Of a stretch of 54,987 nucleotides of DNA, positions 1 through 6,890 are shown piece after piece. The notes under the pieces are model-generated. The model was not told the origin of the DNA and searched no databases. It saw only the letters and a list, made by a program, of their open reading frames with translations. Source of the stretch: DATFEN01 sp035691285 (GTDB lineage: Bacteria; Acidobacteriota; Vicinamibacteria; Fen-336). Made by a program: the position numbers and the translations under genes. The stretch lies in contig DASSJI010000297.1 of the NCBI GenBank assembly GCA_035691285.1, positions 1 through 54,987 of the forward strand, written 5' to 3'. The number at the start of each line of letters is the position of its first letter. Position 1 is the first letter of the stretch.

Positions 1-343
1 GATCGGGATGCGAGTGTGTGTAGATGATGGCGCTCACCGGCGCGCCCGAGATCTTCGCGAACTCCGCCCGCACCGCCTGCGCGTCGTCGAGCTTGCTGGT
101 GGTGTCGACGATGATGTTGCCGCCGTCTCCCACGATCAGGATCGAGTTGGCCATCGAGTAGCCGACGGCCACGTAGACGCCGTCCGTGACCCTGATGACG
201 TCCTTTCGGAACTCCCGTTCACCGTGCGCGCGCAGTCTCTCGCGCCCAGCGAGGTCCTGAGCCGCCGCCGTGCCCGACGACACCAGAACGAGCAGCGCGA
301 TCCTGGCCGCTGCGCGCAGCCGTCTGTCTCCTCGACGCGACAT
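1..343 (-). CDS. Exported MBL-fold alkylsulfatase-like hydrolase, N-terminal part
   Basis: Read on the minus strand from the ATG at 343 and running off the left edge, so only the first 114 residues are present. The start is fixed by a good Shine-Dalgarno (GGAGGA) 6 bases upstream. Residues 1-29 form a signal peptide (Arg-rich start, hydrophobic ALLVLV core, end near AAAQ). The mature part has TDGVYVAVGYSMANSIL, IVDTTS and the beginning of a zinc-binding loop, YTHSHPD, at the edge. THSHxDH-type loops with this DGVY lead-in are typical of the SdsA1/YjcS linear alkylsulfatase group of the metallo-beta-lactamase fold, which hydrolyse alkyl sulfate esters, usually in the periplasm. Family assignment rests on a short stretch; another exported MBL hydrolase is possible. 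Confidence 0.7.
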   Translation of the reverse strand, partial: MSRRGDRRLRAAARIALLVLVSSGTAAAQDLAGRERLRAHGEREFRKDVIRVTDGVYVAVGYSMANSILIVGDGGNIIVDTTSKLDDAQAVRAEFAKISGAPVSAIIYTHSHPD

Positions 344-426
344 GTGTTCCTCCGCCTGTCGTCCCTCAGTATGGATTCGTTGCATCGAACACGTCGCTTC
401 GGAAGACTTCACCAGGCGGGAGCCCC

Positions 427-464
427 TGTAGCTCAGCTTGGTTGGAGCGCCAGGTCGTGGCCCT
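427..464 (+). repeat. tRNA-His 5'-half fragment (degenerate direct repeat)
   Basis: These 38 bases match 1416-1453 of the intact tRNA-His gene at 36 positions, in the same orientation. The copy covers the end of the acceptor stem, the D arm and the anticodon arm up to the CCCT after the GTG anticodon, then similarity stops abruptly. It cannot fold as a whole tRNA, so it is a remnant. The two copies bracket the toxin-antitoxin pair at 575-1238. Confidence 0.85.
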
Positions 465-574
465 CCGCCGTCAACCTATCCAGTCCCGAGTGGCTGATCG
501 TTGCTTCGCGAACCTTTGTGTTTCAGCTTGATCGCATCGTACCGCTGCCGGTCGCCGACGCAATCCAGCGGCGT

Positions 575-985
575 CTAAGAGGAAACGCCCAAGCGCTTCA
601 AGAGCGTCGCTGTCGTGAACCATTCGACGCCGGTGGCTCGGAAGTCATCGTCGTTCGACCACACGGCTGCCCCGACGTGCAGCGCGAGGGCCAAGACGTC
701 GACATCGTCCGGATCGCGGCGTCCGATGCGTCTGGTCGCTTCAGGGATACTCCCCGCGTACTCGGCACGATCGACCACCGTAACGGGCAACGCGGCGAGC
801 GCCAGGAGCAGCACATCGAGTGGCAGGTGTTTCTTTCGAGCAAGCACGGCGACGTACTCCTGCACCTCGGCGAGAGCCGCAGCCGCAGTGAACACCTCCT
901 CGACGGACTTGTGCGTCAGGGCGATGCTGGCGCGGCCACCGAGGACGGCTGACAGGAGGACGTTAGCGTCGGCGACGAGTCGCAC
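575..985 (-). CDS. PIN-domain ribonuclease toxin (VapC-like)
   Basis: A 136-aa protein of the length usual for PIN-domain toxins, which are Mg-dependent ribonucleases that cut RNA and stop translation. The acidic residues expected of the fold are visible: DANVLL at residues 6-11, a Glu in the LAEVQEY helix near residue 40, the DPDDVDVLALAL stretch near residues 92-103, and SNDDDF near residues 110-115. It overlaps the end of the upstream antitoxin gene by 23 bases, so the two are translated as a unit. The DPDDVDVLALAL/SNDDDF pattern places it with the PIN_3-like (COG2402/COG1848-type) subgroup rather than classic VapC, which is an inference. It is encoded between two copies of a tRNA-His sequence and looks less GC-rich than the genes further right. 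Confidence 0.85.
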   Translation of the reverse strand: MRLVADANVLLSAVLGGRASIALTHKSVEEVFTAAAALAEVQEYVAVLARKKHLPLDVLLLALAALPVTVVDRAEYAGSIPEATRRIGRRDPDDVDVLALALHVGAAVWSNDDDFRATGVEWFTTATLLKRLGVSS

Positions 986-1238
986 GCCGCTTCTGCCGCC
1001 AAGCCTTGAAGTCGCTCAGCACTTCGTTCTCGGACAATCCACTCCGCCTGAGCTCTCGCTTGATGTCTGCGCAGAGCATGCCGTAGAGCTCGCGCTTCAG
1101 CTCCAAGGGAAGAGTGATCTCTGGCCGGGGGAAGAAGATGCCCGCGAGACGGCCCCTTCGTGTCACGAGCACCGGTGACTTCGATCGAAGCAGGCCTGTC
1201 GCATGGTCGCGGAACTCCCGTACCGTGCTCAGTCGCAT
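963..1238 (-). CDS. Phd/YefM-type antitoxin
   Basis: A 91-aa protein starting at the ATG at 1238. The N-terminus (MRLSTVREFRDHATGLL, then VLVTRRGRLAGIFFP) follows the Phd/YefM plan: a short strand, an amphipathic helix and a beta hairpin that dimerises and binds operator DNA. The C-terminal half is basic and helical and ends in an Arg-rich tail, consistent with a toxin-binding segment. It precedes and overlaps the PIN toxin, the normal order for such modules, so it should neutralise the toxin and repress the operon. An imperfect palindrome directly upstream of the start (1240-1257) is the likely operator. Confidence 0.8.
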   Translation of the reverse strand: MRLSTVREFRDHATGLLRSKSPVLVTRRGRLAGIFFPRPEITLPLELKRELYGMLCADIKRELRRSGLSENEVLSDFKAWRQKRRATRRRR

Positions 1239-1239
1239 G

Positions 1240-1257
1240 TGGCCACCCTGGTGACCA
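1240..1257. promoter_or_regulatory. Candidate operator of the Phd/PIN toxin-antitoxin operon
   Basis: TGGCCACC-CT-GGTGACCA is an inverted repeat with 8-base arms, 7 of 8 pairs matching, and a 2-base centre. It lies one base upstream of the antitoxin start. A CATAAT hexamer (minus strand, 1262-1257), which could be the -10 element, abuts it, so a bound antitoxin dimer would block transcription start. This placement is standard for autoregulated toxin-antitoxin operons; binding is inferred. Confidence 0.5.
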
Positions 1258-1410
1258 TTATGTCATGCTCATGCCTGGGGAATGACTTCGCGAGCGCTGA
1301 CAGCCGCTGTCGTACAATTGGATGTCTTCCGACAGCCTCGGAACGGCATTGCACAGAGAGGTTCGTGGTCCAAGGGACAAGAGATCTTCTCGTAACTTGC
1401 TGATTCACTG

Positions 1411-1488
1411 GTGGATGTAGCTCAGCTTGGTTAGAGCGCCAGGTTGTGGCCCTGGAGGTCGCGGGTTCAAATCCCGTCATCCACCCCA
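1411..1488 (+). tRNA. tRNA-His (anticodon GTG)
   Basis: A complete cloverleaf can be drawn: acceptor arms 1411-1417 with 1478-1484, D arm 1420-1437, anticodon stem CCAGG/CCTGG around the loop TTGTGGC with GTG at 1446-1448, T arm 1461-1477, discriminator C at 1485, and an encoded CCA at 1486-1488. Base 1410 is a G facing the discriminator C, the extra G(-1) identity element of histidine tRNAs. No clear promoter or terminator was found in the flanking non-coding stretches (1239-1409 and 1489-1675). Confidence 0.97.
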
Positions 1489-1675
1489 ATACCTAGAACC
1501 TGCCGGTCGGCGCGATCCGAGGGGCGAACCGTGTCTCTGGTGCGGATCAGCGTCCGCGTGCTGACGACCGGCATCCGGCACACAGTCGAGCTCGCCGATC
1601 AGGACGTGGCGCGCGCCTGCCTGGTTTCAGCGAGCGCAGATGCGGACAAGGCCGCCGAGGTCGGGGAGAGTTCCT

Positions 1676-2245
1676 TCACGGGCGCGAGGCGACGGCGTCC
1701 GCGGGTCTTCGGCACCCGCAGTCGAGGCAGCCGTGGATCGCGCAGGTGCCGCAGCTCCGCTCGAGCTGCTTGCGCAGACTCGCCCTCGCGCGGTGCAGCC
1801 GCACCGCGGCGTTGTTCGGCGTGATGCCGAGCGCCGCAGCCACGCTGGCGACCGGCTCCTCGTTCAGGTCGACGCGCTCGACGATTTCGGCGTGCGCCGG
1901 CTTCAAGGCGGGGAGAAGCGTTCGCAGACAGGCGCAGAGCTCCGCCCGGATCTCGGGCTCGTAGGCGGCGCTCTCCTCGCTCGCCTCGGCCGGGAACAAG
2001 CGCGCCTCCGTCCCTGACCGGCGATAGTGGTCGACGACGGCGTTGCGCAGCAGCCGATAGAACCAGGCCACCGCGCTCTCGGCGTCGCGGATCGAGCCGC
2101 TCTTCTCGATGCCGCGCACGAACGCCGCCTGGAGGATGTCCTCCGCCTGGGCTCGGCTTCCCACGCGGCGCTCGAGGAAGGCCAGAAAGCGGCGATGATT
2201 CTCCACCAGCACGGCGACGACCGGGCTCGACTCAGGCTCGCTCAC
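1676..2245 (-). CDS. ECF sigma factor with C-terminal Cys-rich metal-sensing tail
   Basis: A 189-aa ECF sigma factor starting at the GTG at 2245. Region 2 is seen in residues 10-75 (FLAFLERRVGS, AEDILQAAFVRG, AWFYRLLRNAVVDHYRR) and region 4 in 105-160 (LPALKPAHAEIVERVDL, a helix-turn-helix with NNAAVRLHRARASLR). It ends in a short Cys-rich tail, C165-x2-C168, H171, C173, C176 and C178. No anti-sigma gene is adjacent. Cys-rich C-terminal domains that sense copper directly are known in the CorE group of ECF factors from Myxococcus, and the gene is divergent from a copper-type resistance operon. It is therefore probably a one-component metal-responsive activator of the genes at 2395-8618. Which metal it senses, and membership of the CorE group, are inferred. 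Confidence 0.88.
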   Translation of the reverse strand: MSEPESSPVVAVLVENHRRFLAFLERRVGSRAQAEDILQAAFVRGIEKSGSIRDAESAVAWFYRLLRNAVVDHYRRSGTEARLFPAEASEESAAYEPEIRAELCACLRTLLPALKPAHAEIVERVDLNEEPVASVAAALGITPNNAAVRLHRARASLRKQLERSCGTCAIHGCLDCGCRRPADAVASRP

Positions 2246-2304
2246 CCTCGCCAGATTCTATGCCCTTCGCGCCGCATGTATCTGAGAGATAAGCAGATAT
2301 GTTC

Positions 2305-2321
2305 CACGCCCTGGCGGCGTG
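2305..2321. promoter_or_regulatory. Inverted repeat in the sigma/YHS divergent intergenic region
   Basis: CACGCC-CTGGC-GGCGTG is a perfect 6-base inverted repeat with a 5-base centre in the 149-base gap between the sigma factor and the YHS gene. It touches the candidate ECF promoter that starts at 2320. It could be a repressor site or simply a GC-rich coincidence. Confidence 0.35.
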
Positions 2322-2345
2322 TAAGACCAGCGCCGCCGGTCCGTC
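2320..2345 (+). promoter_or_regulatory. Candidate ECF-type promoter of the metal-resistance operon
   Basis: TGTAAG at 2320-2325 and CGTC at 2342-2345 are separated by 16 bases. This has the general form of ECF promoters (AAC/TAAG-like -35 and a CGTC-like -10). It would give a leader of roughly 40 bases before the YHS start at 2395, which has its own strong ribosome-binding site. The neighbouring ECF factor is the obvious candidate to use it. Spacing and position support the call; the recognition sequence of this sigma factor is not known to me. Confidence 0.4.
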
Positions 2346-2394
2346 AGCCCCTGTCGAAAGGCGGGCGAATCTGCTGACCGCCGAGGAGGGTGAG

Positions 2395-2583
2395 ATGAGC
2401 ACAAACGCGAACATCGCAGAAGCGAGGGATCCCATCTGCGGCATGGCCGTGGACCCCGCTCACGCCGCCGCGCGCACCACGCGAGACGGGAAGACGTACC
2501 ATTTCTGCTCCACCGCCTGCAAGGCTCGCTTCGACGCTGGCGGTCAGCCGGAGGCTCACCTGTGCTGCCGGCGCGTGGGGTAG
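2395..2583 (+). CDS. Small YHS-domain metal-binding protein
   Basis: A 62-aa protein. The start is the ATG at 2395 because GAGGAGGG sits 5 bases upstream; the longer in-frame ATG at 2299 has no such site. The domain is nearly the whole protein: DPICGMAVDP at residues 13-22 and YHFCSTACKARFDA at residues 33-46 supply the Cys residues that bind a soft metal. The C-terminus adds CC (HLCCRR), which is unusual for YHS. Stand-alone YHS proteins accompany copper and silver P-type ATPases, where they probably sequester or hand over the ion in the cytoplasm. It is the first gene of the operon, 20 bases before the ATPase, and its domain matches the YHS at the N-terminus of that pump. Confidence 0.85.
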   Translation: MSTNANIAEARDPICGMAVDPAHAAARTTRDGKTYHFCSTACKARFDAGGQPEAHLCCRRVG

Positions 2584-2603
2584 CTCTCCGCGAAAGGCTG
2601 GCC

Positions 2604-4940
2604 ATGAGCAAGCACGCTTCGCATCGCGCCCACATGGAGCCGGATTCGAAGGACCCCGTTTGCGGGATGGTCGTCCGCCGGGACAGCGCCGCGGGGTCCG
2701 TCGAGCACGACGGCTCCACCTATTGGTTCTGCAGCCCAGGCTGCGTCGAGACGTTCAAGGCAGATCCGCGCTCCTACCTGGGCGGGCGCGCGGATGCGGC
2801 CGGGAAGCCGGACAAGCGGCCCGCCGACGCCTACACGTGCCCCATGCACCCCGAGGTCGTTCGCTCCGAGCCGGGAGCCTGCCCGATCTGCGGGATGGCC
2901 CTCGAGCCTCGGACCGTCACCGCCGAGGAGCCCGATAACAGCGAGCTGCGCGACATGACCCGGCGCCTCTGGATCAGCTCCTCTCTCGCCGCACCGCTCT
3001 TCCTGGTCACCATGGGCACGATGCTCGCCGGCCACCAGGCCGTGTCGTGGATCTCGCCTCGAGCCCTGGCCTGGGTCGAGCTCGCGCTCGCCACGCCCGT
3101 CGTGCTGTGGGGCGGCTGGCCGTTCTTCGAGCGCATGTGGGCTTCGTTCCGCAGCCGCAACCTGAACATGTTCACCCTCATCGGCATCGGCACGGGCACG
3201 GCCTATGGTTACAGCGTCGTCGCGGCGCTCCTGCCCGGCATCTTCCCCGCCTCCCTCCGCGGCCACGACGGCGACGTCGGCCGATACTTCGAGGCCGCGG
3301 CCGTTATCACCGCGCTCGTCCTGCTCGGGCAGGTGCTCGAGCTGCGCGCGAGAAGCCGGACGAGCGGCGCCATCCGTGCGCTGCTGGGCCTTGTCCCCAA
3401 GACCGCGCGGCTCGTCGGGGCCGATGGGACCGAGTTCGACGTCCCCCTCGACCGCGTCCAGGCGGGCGACCGCCTCCGCGTCCGGCCCGGCGAGAAGGTG
3501 CCGGTGGACGGCGTGGTCGTCGAAGGACGCAGCGCCGTGGACGAGGCGATGATCAGCGGCGAGCCGGTCCCGGTCGAGAAGGTCGCCGGCGACCGCGTCA
3601 CCGGCGCGACCCTCAACGGCACGGGCGCGCTGCTGATCCGGGCCGAGCGCGTCGGCGCAGACACGCTGCTCGCGCAGATCGTCCGGATGGTGAGCGACGC
3701 GCAGCGGAGCCGCGCGCCGATCCAGCGGCTCGCGGACCGCGTGTCCGCGTACTTCGTCCCCGCCGTGATCGCGGTCGCCGCGCTCAGCTTCGTCGGGTGG
3801 TCCCTCCTGGGGCCCGAGCCGCGCCTCGCCCACGGTCTCGTTGCGGCGGTGAGCGTGCTGATCATCGCCTGTCCGTGCGCCCTGGGACTCGCCACGCCCA
3901 TGTCGATCATGGTCGGAGTGGGCCGCGGCGCCGGCCTGGGCGTGCTGATCCGCGACGCGGAAGCGCTCGAGGCGCTGGAGAAGGTGGACACCTTGGTCGT
4001 CGACAAGACGGGCACGCTGACGGAGGGCCGTCCGAGCCTTGCCGTGGTCGAGGCCGCTCCCGGCTGGCAGGAGGACGAGGTGCTTCGCCTCGCCGCGTCG
4101 CTCGAGCAAGGAAGCGAGCATCCGCTGGCCGCCGCGATCCTCGGCGGAGCCCGATCACGCGGCCTCGACCTCGATGCCGCCAGCGAGTTCGAGTCCCTGA
4201 CGGGCAAGGGCGTGGCCGGCTCCGTCTCGGGACGCAAGGTGGTGCTCGGGAATAGGGCACTGCTCGACGAAGCGCGCATCGATGCGGCCTCGCTCGCCGA
4301 GCGCGCCGAGGCCCTTCGTGCGGACGGCCAGACCGTGATGTTCGTCGCGGTCGACGGGAGGCTGGCCGGGCTCATCGGTGCCGCCGATCCCATCAAGCCG
4401 TCGAGCGCCGAGGCGCTCCGTCAGCTCCACGCCGAAGGCGTGCGCGTCGTCATGGCGACCGGCGACAGCCGCACGACCGCGGCGGCGGTCGCTCGCAGGC
4501 TCGGCCTGGACGCCTTCGAGGCCGAGGTGCTCCCCGCCAGCAAGGTCGACGTCGTCAAGCGCCTGCAAGCCGAGGAGAGGACAGTGGCCATGGCGGGCGA
4601 CGGGATCAACGACGCTCCGGCGCTCGCTCAGGCCCAGGTGGGCATCGCCATGGGCACCGGCACGGACGTGGCGATGGAGAGCGCCGGCGTGACGCTGCTC
4701 AGGGGGGACCTTCGGGGCATCGCCCGCGCGCGGCGCCTCTCGCGCGCCACCATGCGCAACATCCGCCAGAACCTCTTCTTCGCATTCATCTACAACGCGC
4801 TTGGAGTGCCGCTGGCGGCCGGGGCCCTCTATCCGGCCTTCGGCCTGCTGCTGTCGCCGATGGCAGCCGCCGCCGCGATGAGCCTCAGCTCCGTTTCCGT
4901 GATCGGAAACGCGCTGAGGCTTCGCCGTGTCGCGCTCTGA
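2604..4940 (+). CDS. copA: Cu(I)-exporting P1B-type ATPase with YHS and heavy-metal-binding N-terminus
   Basis: A 778-aa inner-membrane pump. I chose the ATG at 2604 (MSKHASH), which clears the upstream YHS gene; a more distal in-frame start at 2562 would overlap it. The N-terminus has a YHS domain (C20, C43, C47) and then a CPMHP...CPICGM heavy-metal-binding domain (from C79), in place of the usual HMA domains. The core motifs are all intact: SGEPVP actuator loop, CPC at 423-425 in the membrane, DKTGTLTEG with phosphorylated Asp467, SEHPLAAAI, GDGINDAPAL. The YN pair (IYNALG) and the MSLSSVS segment in the last two helices are those of the Cu(I)/Ag(I) P1B-1 class. It should pump Cu(I) out of the cytoplasm, working with the downstream lipoproteins and oxidase. 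Confidence 0.95.
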   Translation: MSKHASHRAHMEPDSKDPVCGMVVRRDSAAGSVEHDGSTYWFCSPGCVETFKADPRSYLGGRADAAGKPDKRPADAYTCPMHPEVVRSEPGACPICGMALEPRTVTAEEPDNSELRDMTRRLWISSSLAAPLFLVTMGTMLAGHQAVSWISPRALAWVELALATPVVLWGGWPFFERMWASFRSRNLNMFTLIGIGTGTAYGYSVVAALLPGIFPASLRGHDGDVGRYFEAAAVITALVLLGQVLELRARSRTSGAIRALLGLVPKTARLVGADGTEFDVPLDRVQAGDRLRVRPGEKVPVDGVVVEGRSAVDEAMISGEPVPVEKVAGDRVTGATLNGTGALLIRAERVGADTLLAQIVRMVSDAQRSRAPIQRLADRVSAYFVPAVIAVAALSFVGWSLLGPEPRLAHGLVAAVSVLIIACPCALGLATPMSIMVGVGRGAGLGVLIRDAEALEALEKVDTLVVDKTGTLTEGRPSLAVVEAAPGWQEDEVLRLAASLEQGSEHPLAAAILGGARSRGLDLDAASEFESLTGKGVAGSVSGRKVVLGNRALLDEARIDAASLAERAEALRADGQTVMFVAVDGRLAGLIGAADPIKPSSAEALRQLHAEGVRVVMATGDSRTTAAAVARRLGLDAFEAEVLPASKVDVVKRLQAEERTVAMAGDGINDAPALAQAQVGIAMGTGTDVAMESAGVTLLRGDLRGIARARRLSRATMRNIRQNLFFAFIYNALGVPLAAGALYPAFGLLLSPMAAAAAMSLSSVSVIGNALRLRRVAL

Positions 4941-5043
4941 GGAGCGCTGGGCGCAATACTTTCGCGCCACAAGGTGTCGAACGCCTGGCACGCCGCGTGC
5001 TGCGTGAATTCACGACGTTGGTCGATCGAGAGGAGCGCTCGTC

Positions 5044-5580
5044 TTGAAGGCGCCCGCTGTCCTGTCTGTCGTGCTGTTCTCGTCGCTCGCCGCCTGTGGC
5101 GGCGACGACATGACGGGGCCCAGCGGCATGAGCGCGTCCCGGACGCCTGCGCTCCTCATGTCGGTGACGCCGCAGGGCGGAGCCTCGGGCGTGCCCGTCT
5201 CGAGCCCGATGGTCTTGCGCTTCGGCGCCGCGATGGGCGCGGGGATGGAGCAGTACGTCGATCTCCACGTCGGCGACCTCGGGGGACCGACCGTGCCCCT
5301 GTCCTGTGGCTGGTCAGGAGATCGGACGACGCTGACGTGCACGCCCCAGGCGCCGCTTTCGCACCTAACCACCTACGTCCTGCACGTCGGCGGCGGAATG
5401 ACGACCCAGACTGGCCAACCCCTCGATTTCGCCCAACACGGCCCCATGATGGGCGGGCAGTGGGTCATGGGCGGAATGATGGGCGCTTCTCACGGCGGCC
5501 ACCCCTGGGGGACGATGGGCCCTGGCTGGCGAAACGCGAACGGGAGCTACGGGATGGCCTTCACGTTCACCACCGCCTGA
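5044..5580 (+). CDS. Met/His-rich lipoprotein with Ig-like domain
   Basis: A 178-aa lipoprotein that uses a TTG start at 5044 with AGGAG 8 bases before it. The signal peptide ends in a lipobox, LAAC, with Cys18 as lipid attachment site. Residues 38-120 (SVTPQGGASGVPVSSPMVLRFG, followed by TLTCTPQAPLSHLTTYVLHV) resemble the bacterial Ig-like Big_5 fold. The C-terminal third is a run rich in Met, His, Gly and Trp (HGPMMGGQW, VMGGMMGASHGGHPWG), which looks like a Cu(I)-binding Met/His site. Its position between the copper pump and a multicopper oxidase supports a periplasmic copper-buffering role. The role is inferred; fold and lipidation are visible. Confidence 0.75.
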   Translation: MKAPAVLSVVLFSSLAACGGDDMTGPSGMSASRTPALLMSVTPQGGASGVPVSSPMVLRFGAAMGAGMEQYVDLHVGDLGGPTVPLSCGWSGDRTTLTCTPQAPLSHLTTYVLHVGGGMTTQTGQPLDFAQHGPMMGGQWVMGGMMGASHGGHPWGTMGPGWRNANGSYGMAFTFTTA

Positions 5581-5635
5581 CACGTCCCCCCGTTCATCCC
5601 GTACACGTCAGGCCGCGAGCGGCTAACATGCGCGG

Positions 5636-6874
5636 ATGAACCGCGGCACGTCCCTTGGAGTCCTCCTGGTGCTGCTGGCGTGCGGCGGCTGCACGCCTCA
5701 GCGCGTGGAGCTCCGGTTCCAGGCAAGGCAGCTCGAGGCGCCCGCTGCAGCCGGCAGCGGCGAGCCGAACCTGGCCGTCGCTCCCGACGGGCGCGTGCTG
5801 CTGAGCTGGATCGAGCCGGCCGGCGAGAGCCAGCACAGCCTGCGCTTCGCGTCTCGGCCCAAGGCCGGCGCGTGGTCGAAGCCGGAGACGATCGCGAGCG
5901 GTCCCGGCTGGTTCGTCAACTGGGCTGACTTCCCCTCGTTGGCCGCGCTGCCTGACGGCACGCTCTTCGCTCACTGGCTCGTCAAGAGCGGAGCGGGCAC
6001 GTTTGCCTACGACGTCCGCGTCACGTCTTCGCGCGATGGAGGCATGAGCTGGAGCGAGCCCGTCACCCCCCACAGGGACGGCACCCAGACCGAGCACGGG
6101 TTCGTGTCCATGATTCCCGCGAGCGGCGAGGCGATGGGCCTCGTCTGGCTCGACGGCCGAAGGACGGCCGGCCTCGGCCATCAGGGCCATGGCGCCGCTC
6201 ATGCCGAAATGGCGCTCTTGCACAGCACCGTCGACCGCGAGGGCAGGCTCGGGACGGAGACCACGCTGGACGGCCGCGTGTGCGACTGCTGCCAGACCGA
6301 CGCCGCTGTCGCCGAGGGCGCGATCGTCGTCGTGTACAGGGACCGCTCGGAGAAGGAAGTTCGAGACATGTCCTTCGTCCGCCTCGTGGATGGGAAGTGG
6401 TCGGAACCCCGCCCGCTCGCGCGCGACGGGTGGGAGATCAATGGCTGCCCGGTGAACGGACCGGCCGTTGCGGCCTCGGACCAACAGGTCGCCGCTGCGT
6501 GGTTCACCGCGGCCCACGAGCAGTCGCGCGTCAACGTCGCCTTCTCCGCCGACTCGGGCGCGACGTTCGGACCGCCGGTCGCGGTGGACGACGGCCGTCC
6601 GCTCGGGCGCGTGGACGTGGTGTTCGTGGCGAAGGGCGTGGCCCTCGTCAGCTGGCTCGAACAAGCGCAGAAGGGAACGGAGCTGCGGGTCCGGCAAGTG
6701 CTTCCGGACGGCACGCGCGGCGAGGCGTTGACGCTCGCCGACTCCAACTCCGCCCGCTCGAGCGGGTTCCCGCGCATGGCCGTGTCCGGAGGCGAAGTGA
6801 TCCTGGCCTGGCGGGACGTCGCAGAACCCCCAAGGGTGCGGACCGCGGTCGTTACCTGGGCCGGATCCGAATAG
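5636..6874 (+). CDS. BNR/sialidase-like beta-propeller lipoprotein with CDCC motif
   Basis: A 412-aa exported protein with a short signal peptide and lipobox LLAC (Cys16). The body is a set of propeller blades with BNR/Asp-box style repeats, such as SRDGGMSWSEP and SADSGATFGPP, and repeated LAWRD/VVYRDRS strands. These occur in sialidases and in many non-enzymatic propellers. A CDCC cluster (C216, C218, C219) and C271 in an NGCP loop are unusual and could bind metal; a His-rich stretch (GHQGHGAAHAE) lies shortly before the CDCC. It sits inside the copper operon, 17 bases before the oxidase, so a metal-handling or oxidase-partner role is likelier than glycan cleavage. No sialidase catalytic set is evident. 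Confidence 0.72.
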   Translation: MNRGTSLGVLLVLLACGGCTPQRVELRFQARQLEAPAAAGSGEPNLAVAPDGRVLLSWIEPAGESQHSLRFASRPKAGAWSKPETIASGPGWFVNWADFPSLAALPDGTLFAHWLVKSGAGTFAYDVRVTSSRDGGMSWSEPVTPHRDGTQTEHGFVSMIPASGEAMGLVWLDGRRTAGLGHQGHGAAHAEMALLHSTVDREGRLGTETTLDGRVCDCCQTDAAVAEGAIVVVYRDRSEKEVRDMSFVRLVDGKWSEPRPLARDGWEINGCPVNGPAVAASDQQVAAAWFTAAHEQSRVNVAFSADSGATFGPPVAVDDGRPLGRVDVVFVAKGVALVSWLEQAQKGTELRVRQVLPDGTRGEALTLADSNSARSSGFPRMAVSGGEVILAWRDVAEPPRVRTAVVTWAGSE

Positions 6875-6890
6875 AGGAGGAGGACGCAAC

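Noticed and set aside
427..464. A second functional tRNA gene
   Set aside because: Only the D and anticodon arms are present; no T arm or 3' acceptor strand follows.
8..952. Long plus-strand reading frame of 314 codons across the left end
   Set aside because: It runs antisense to the alkylsulfatase start and the PIN toxin, has no recognisable domain and reads through the tRNA fragment.
1444..1824. Plus-strand frame starting inside the tRNA-His gene
   Set aside because: Arg/Ser-rich shadow of the sigma factor gene with no start signal.
2562..2603. A longer N-terminus for the copper ATPase
   Set aside because: It would overlap the YHS gene and adds MLPARGVALRERLA, which has no counterpart in the domain; the ATG at 2604 is better.
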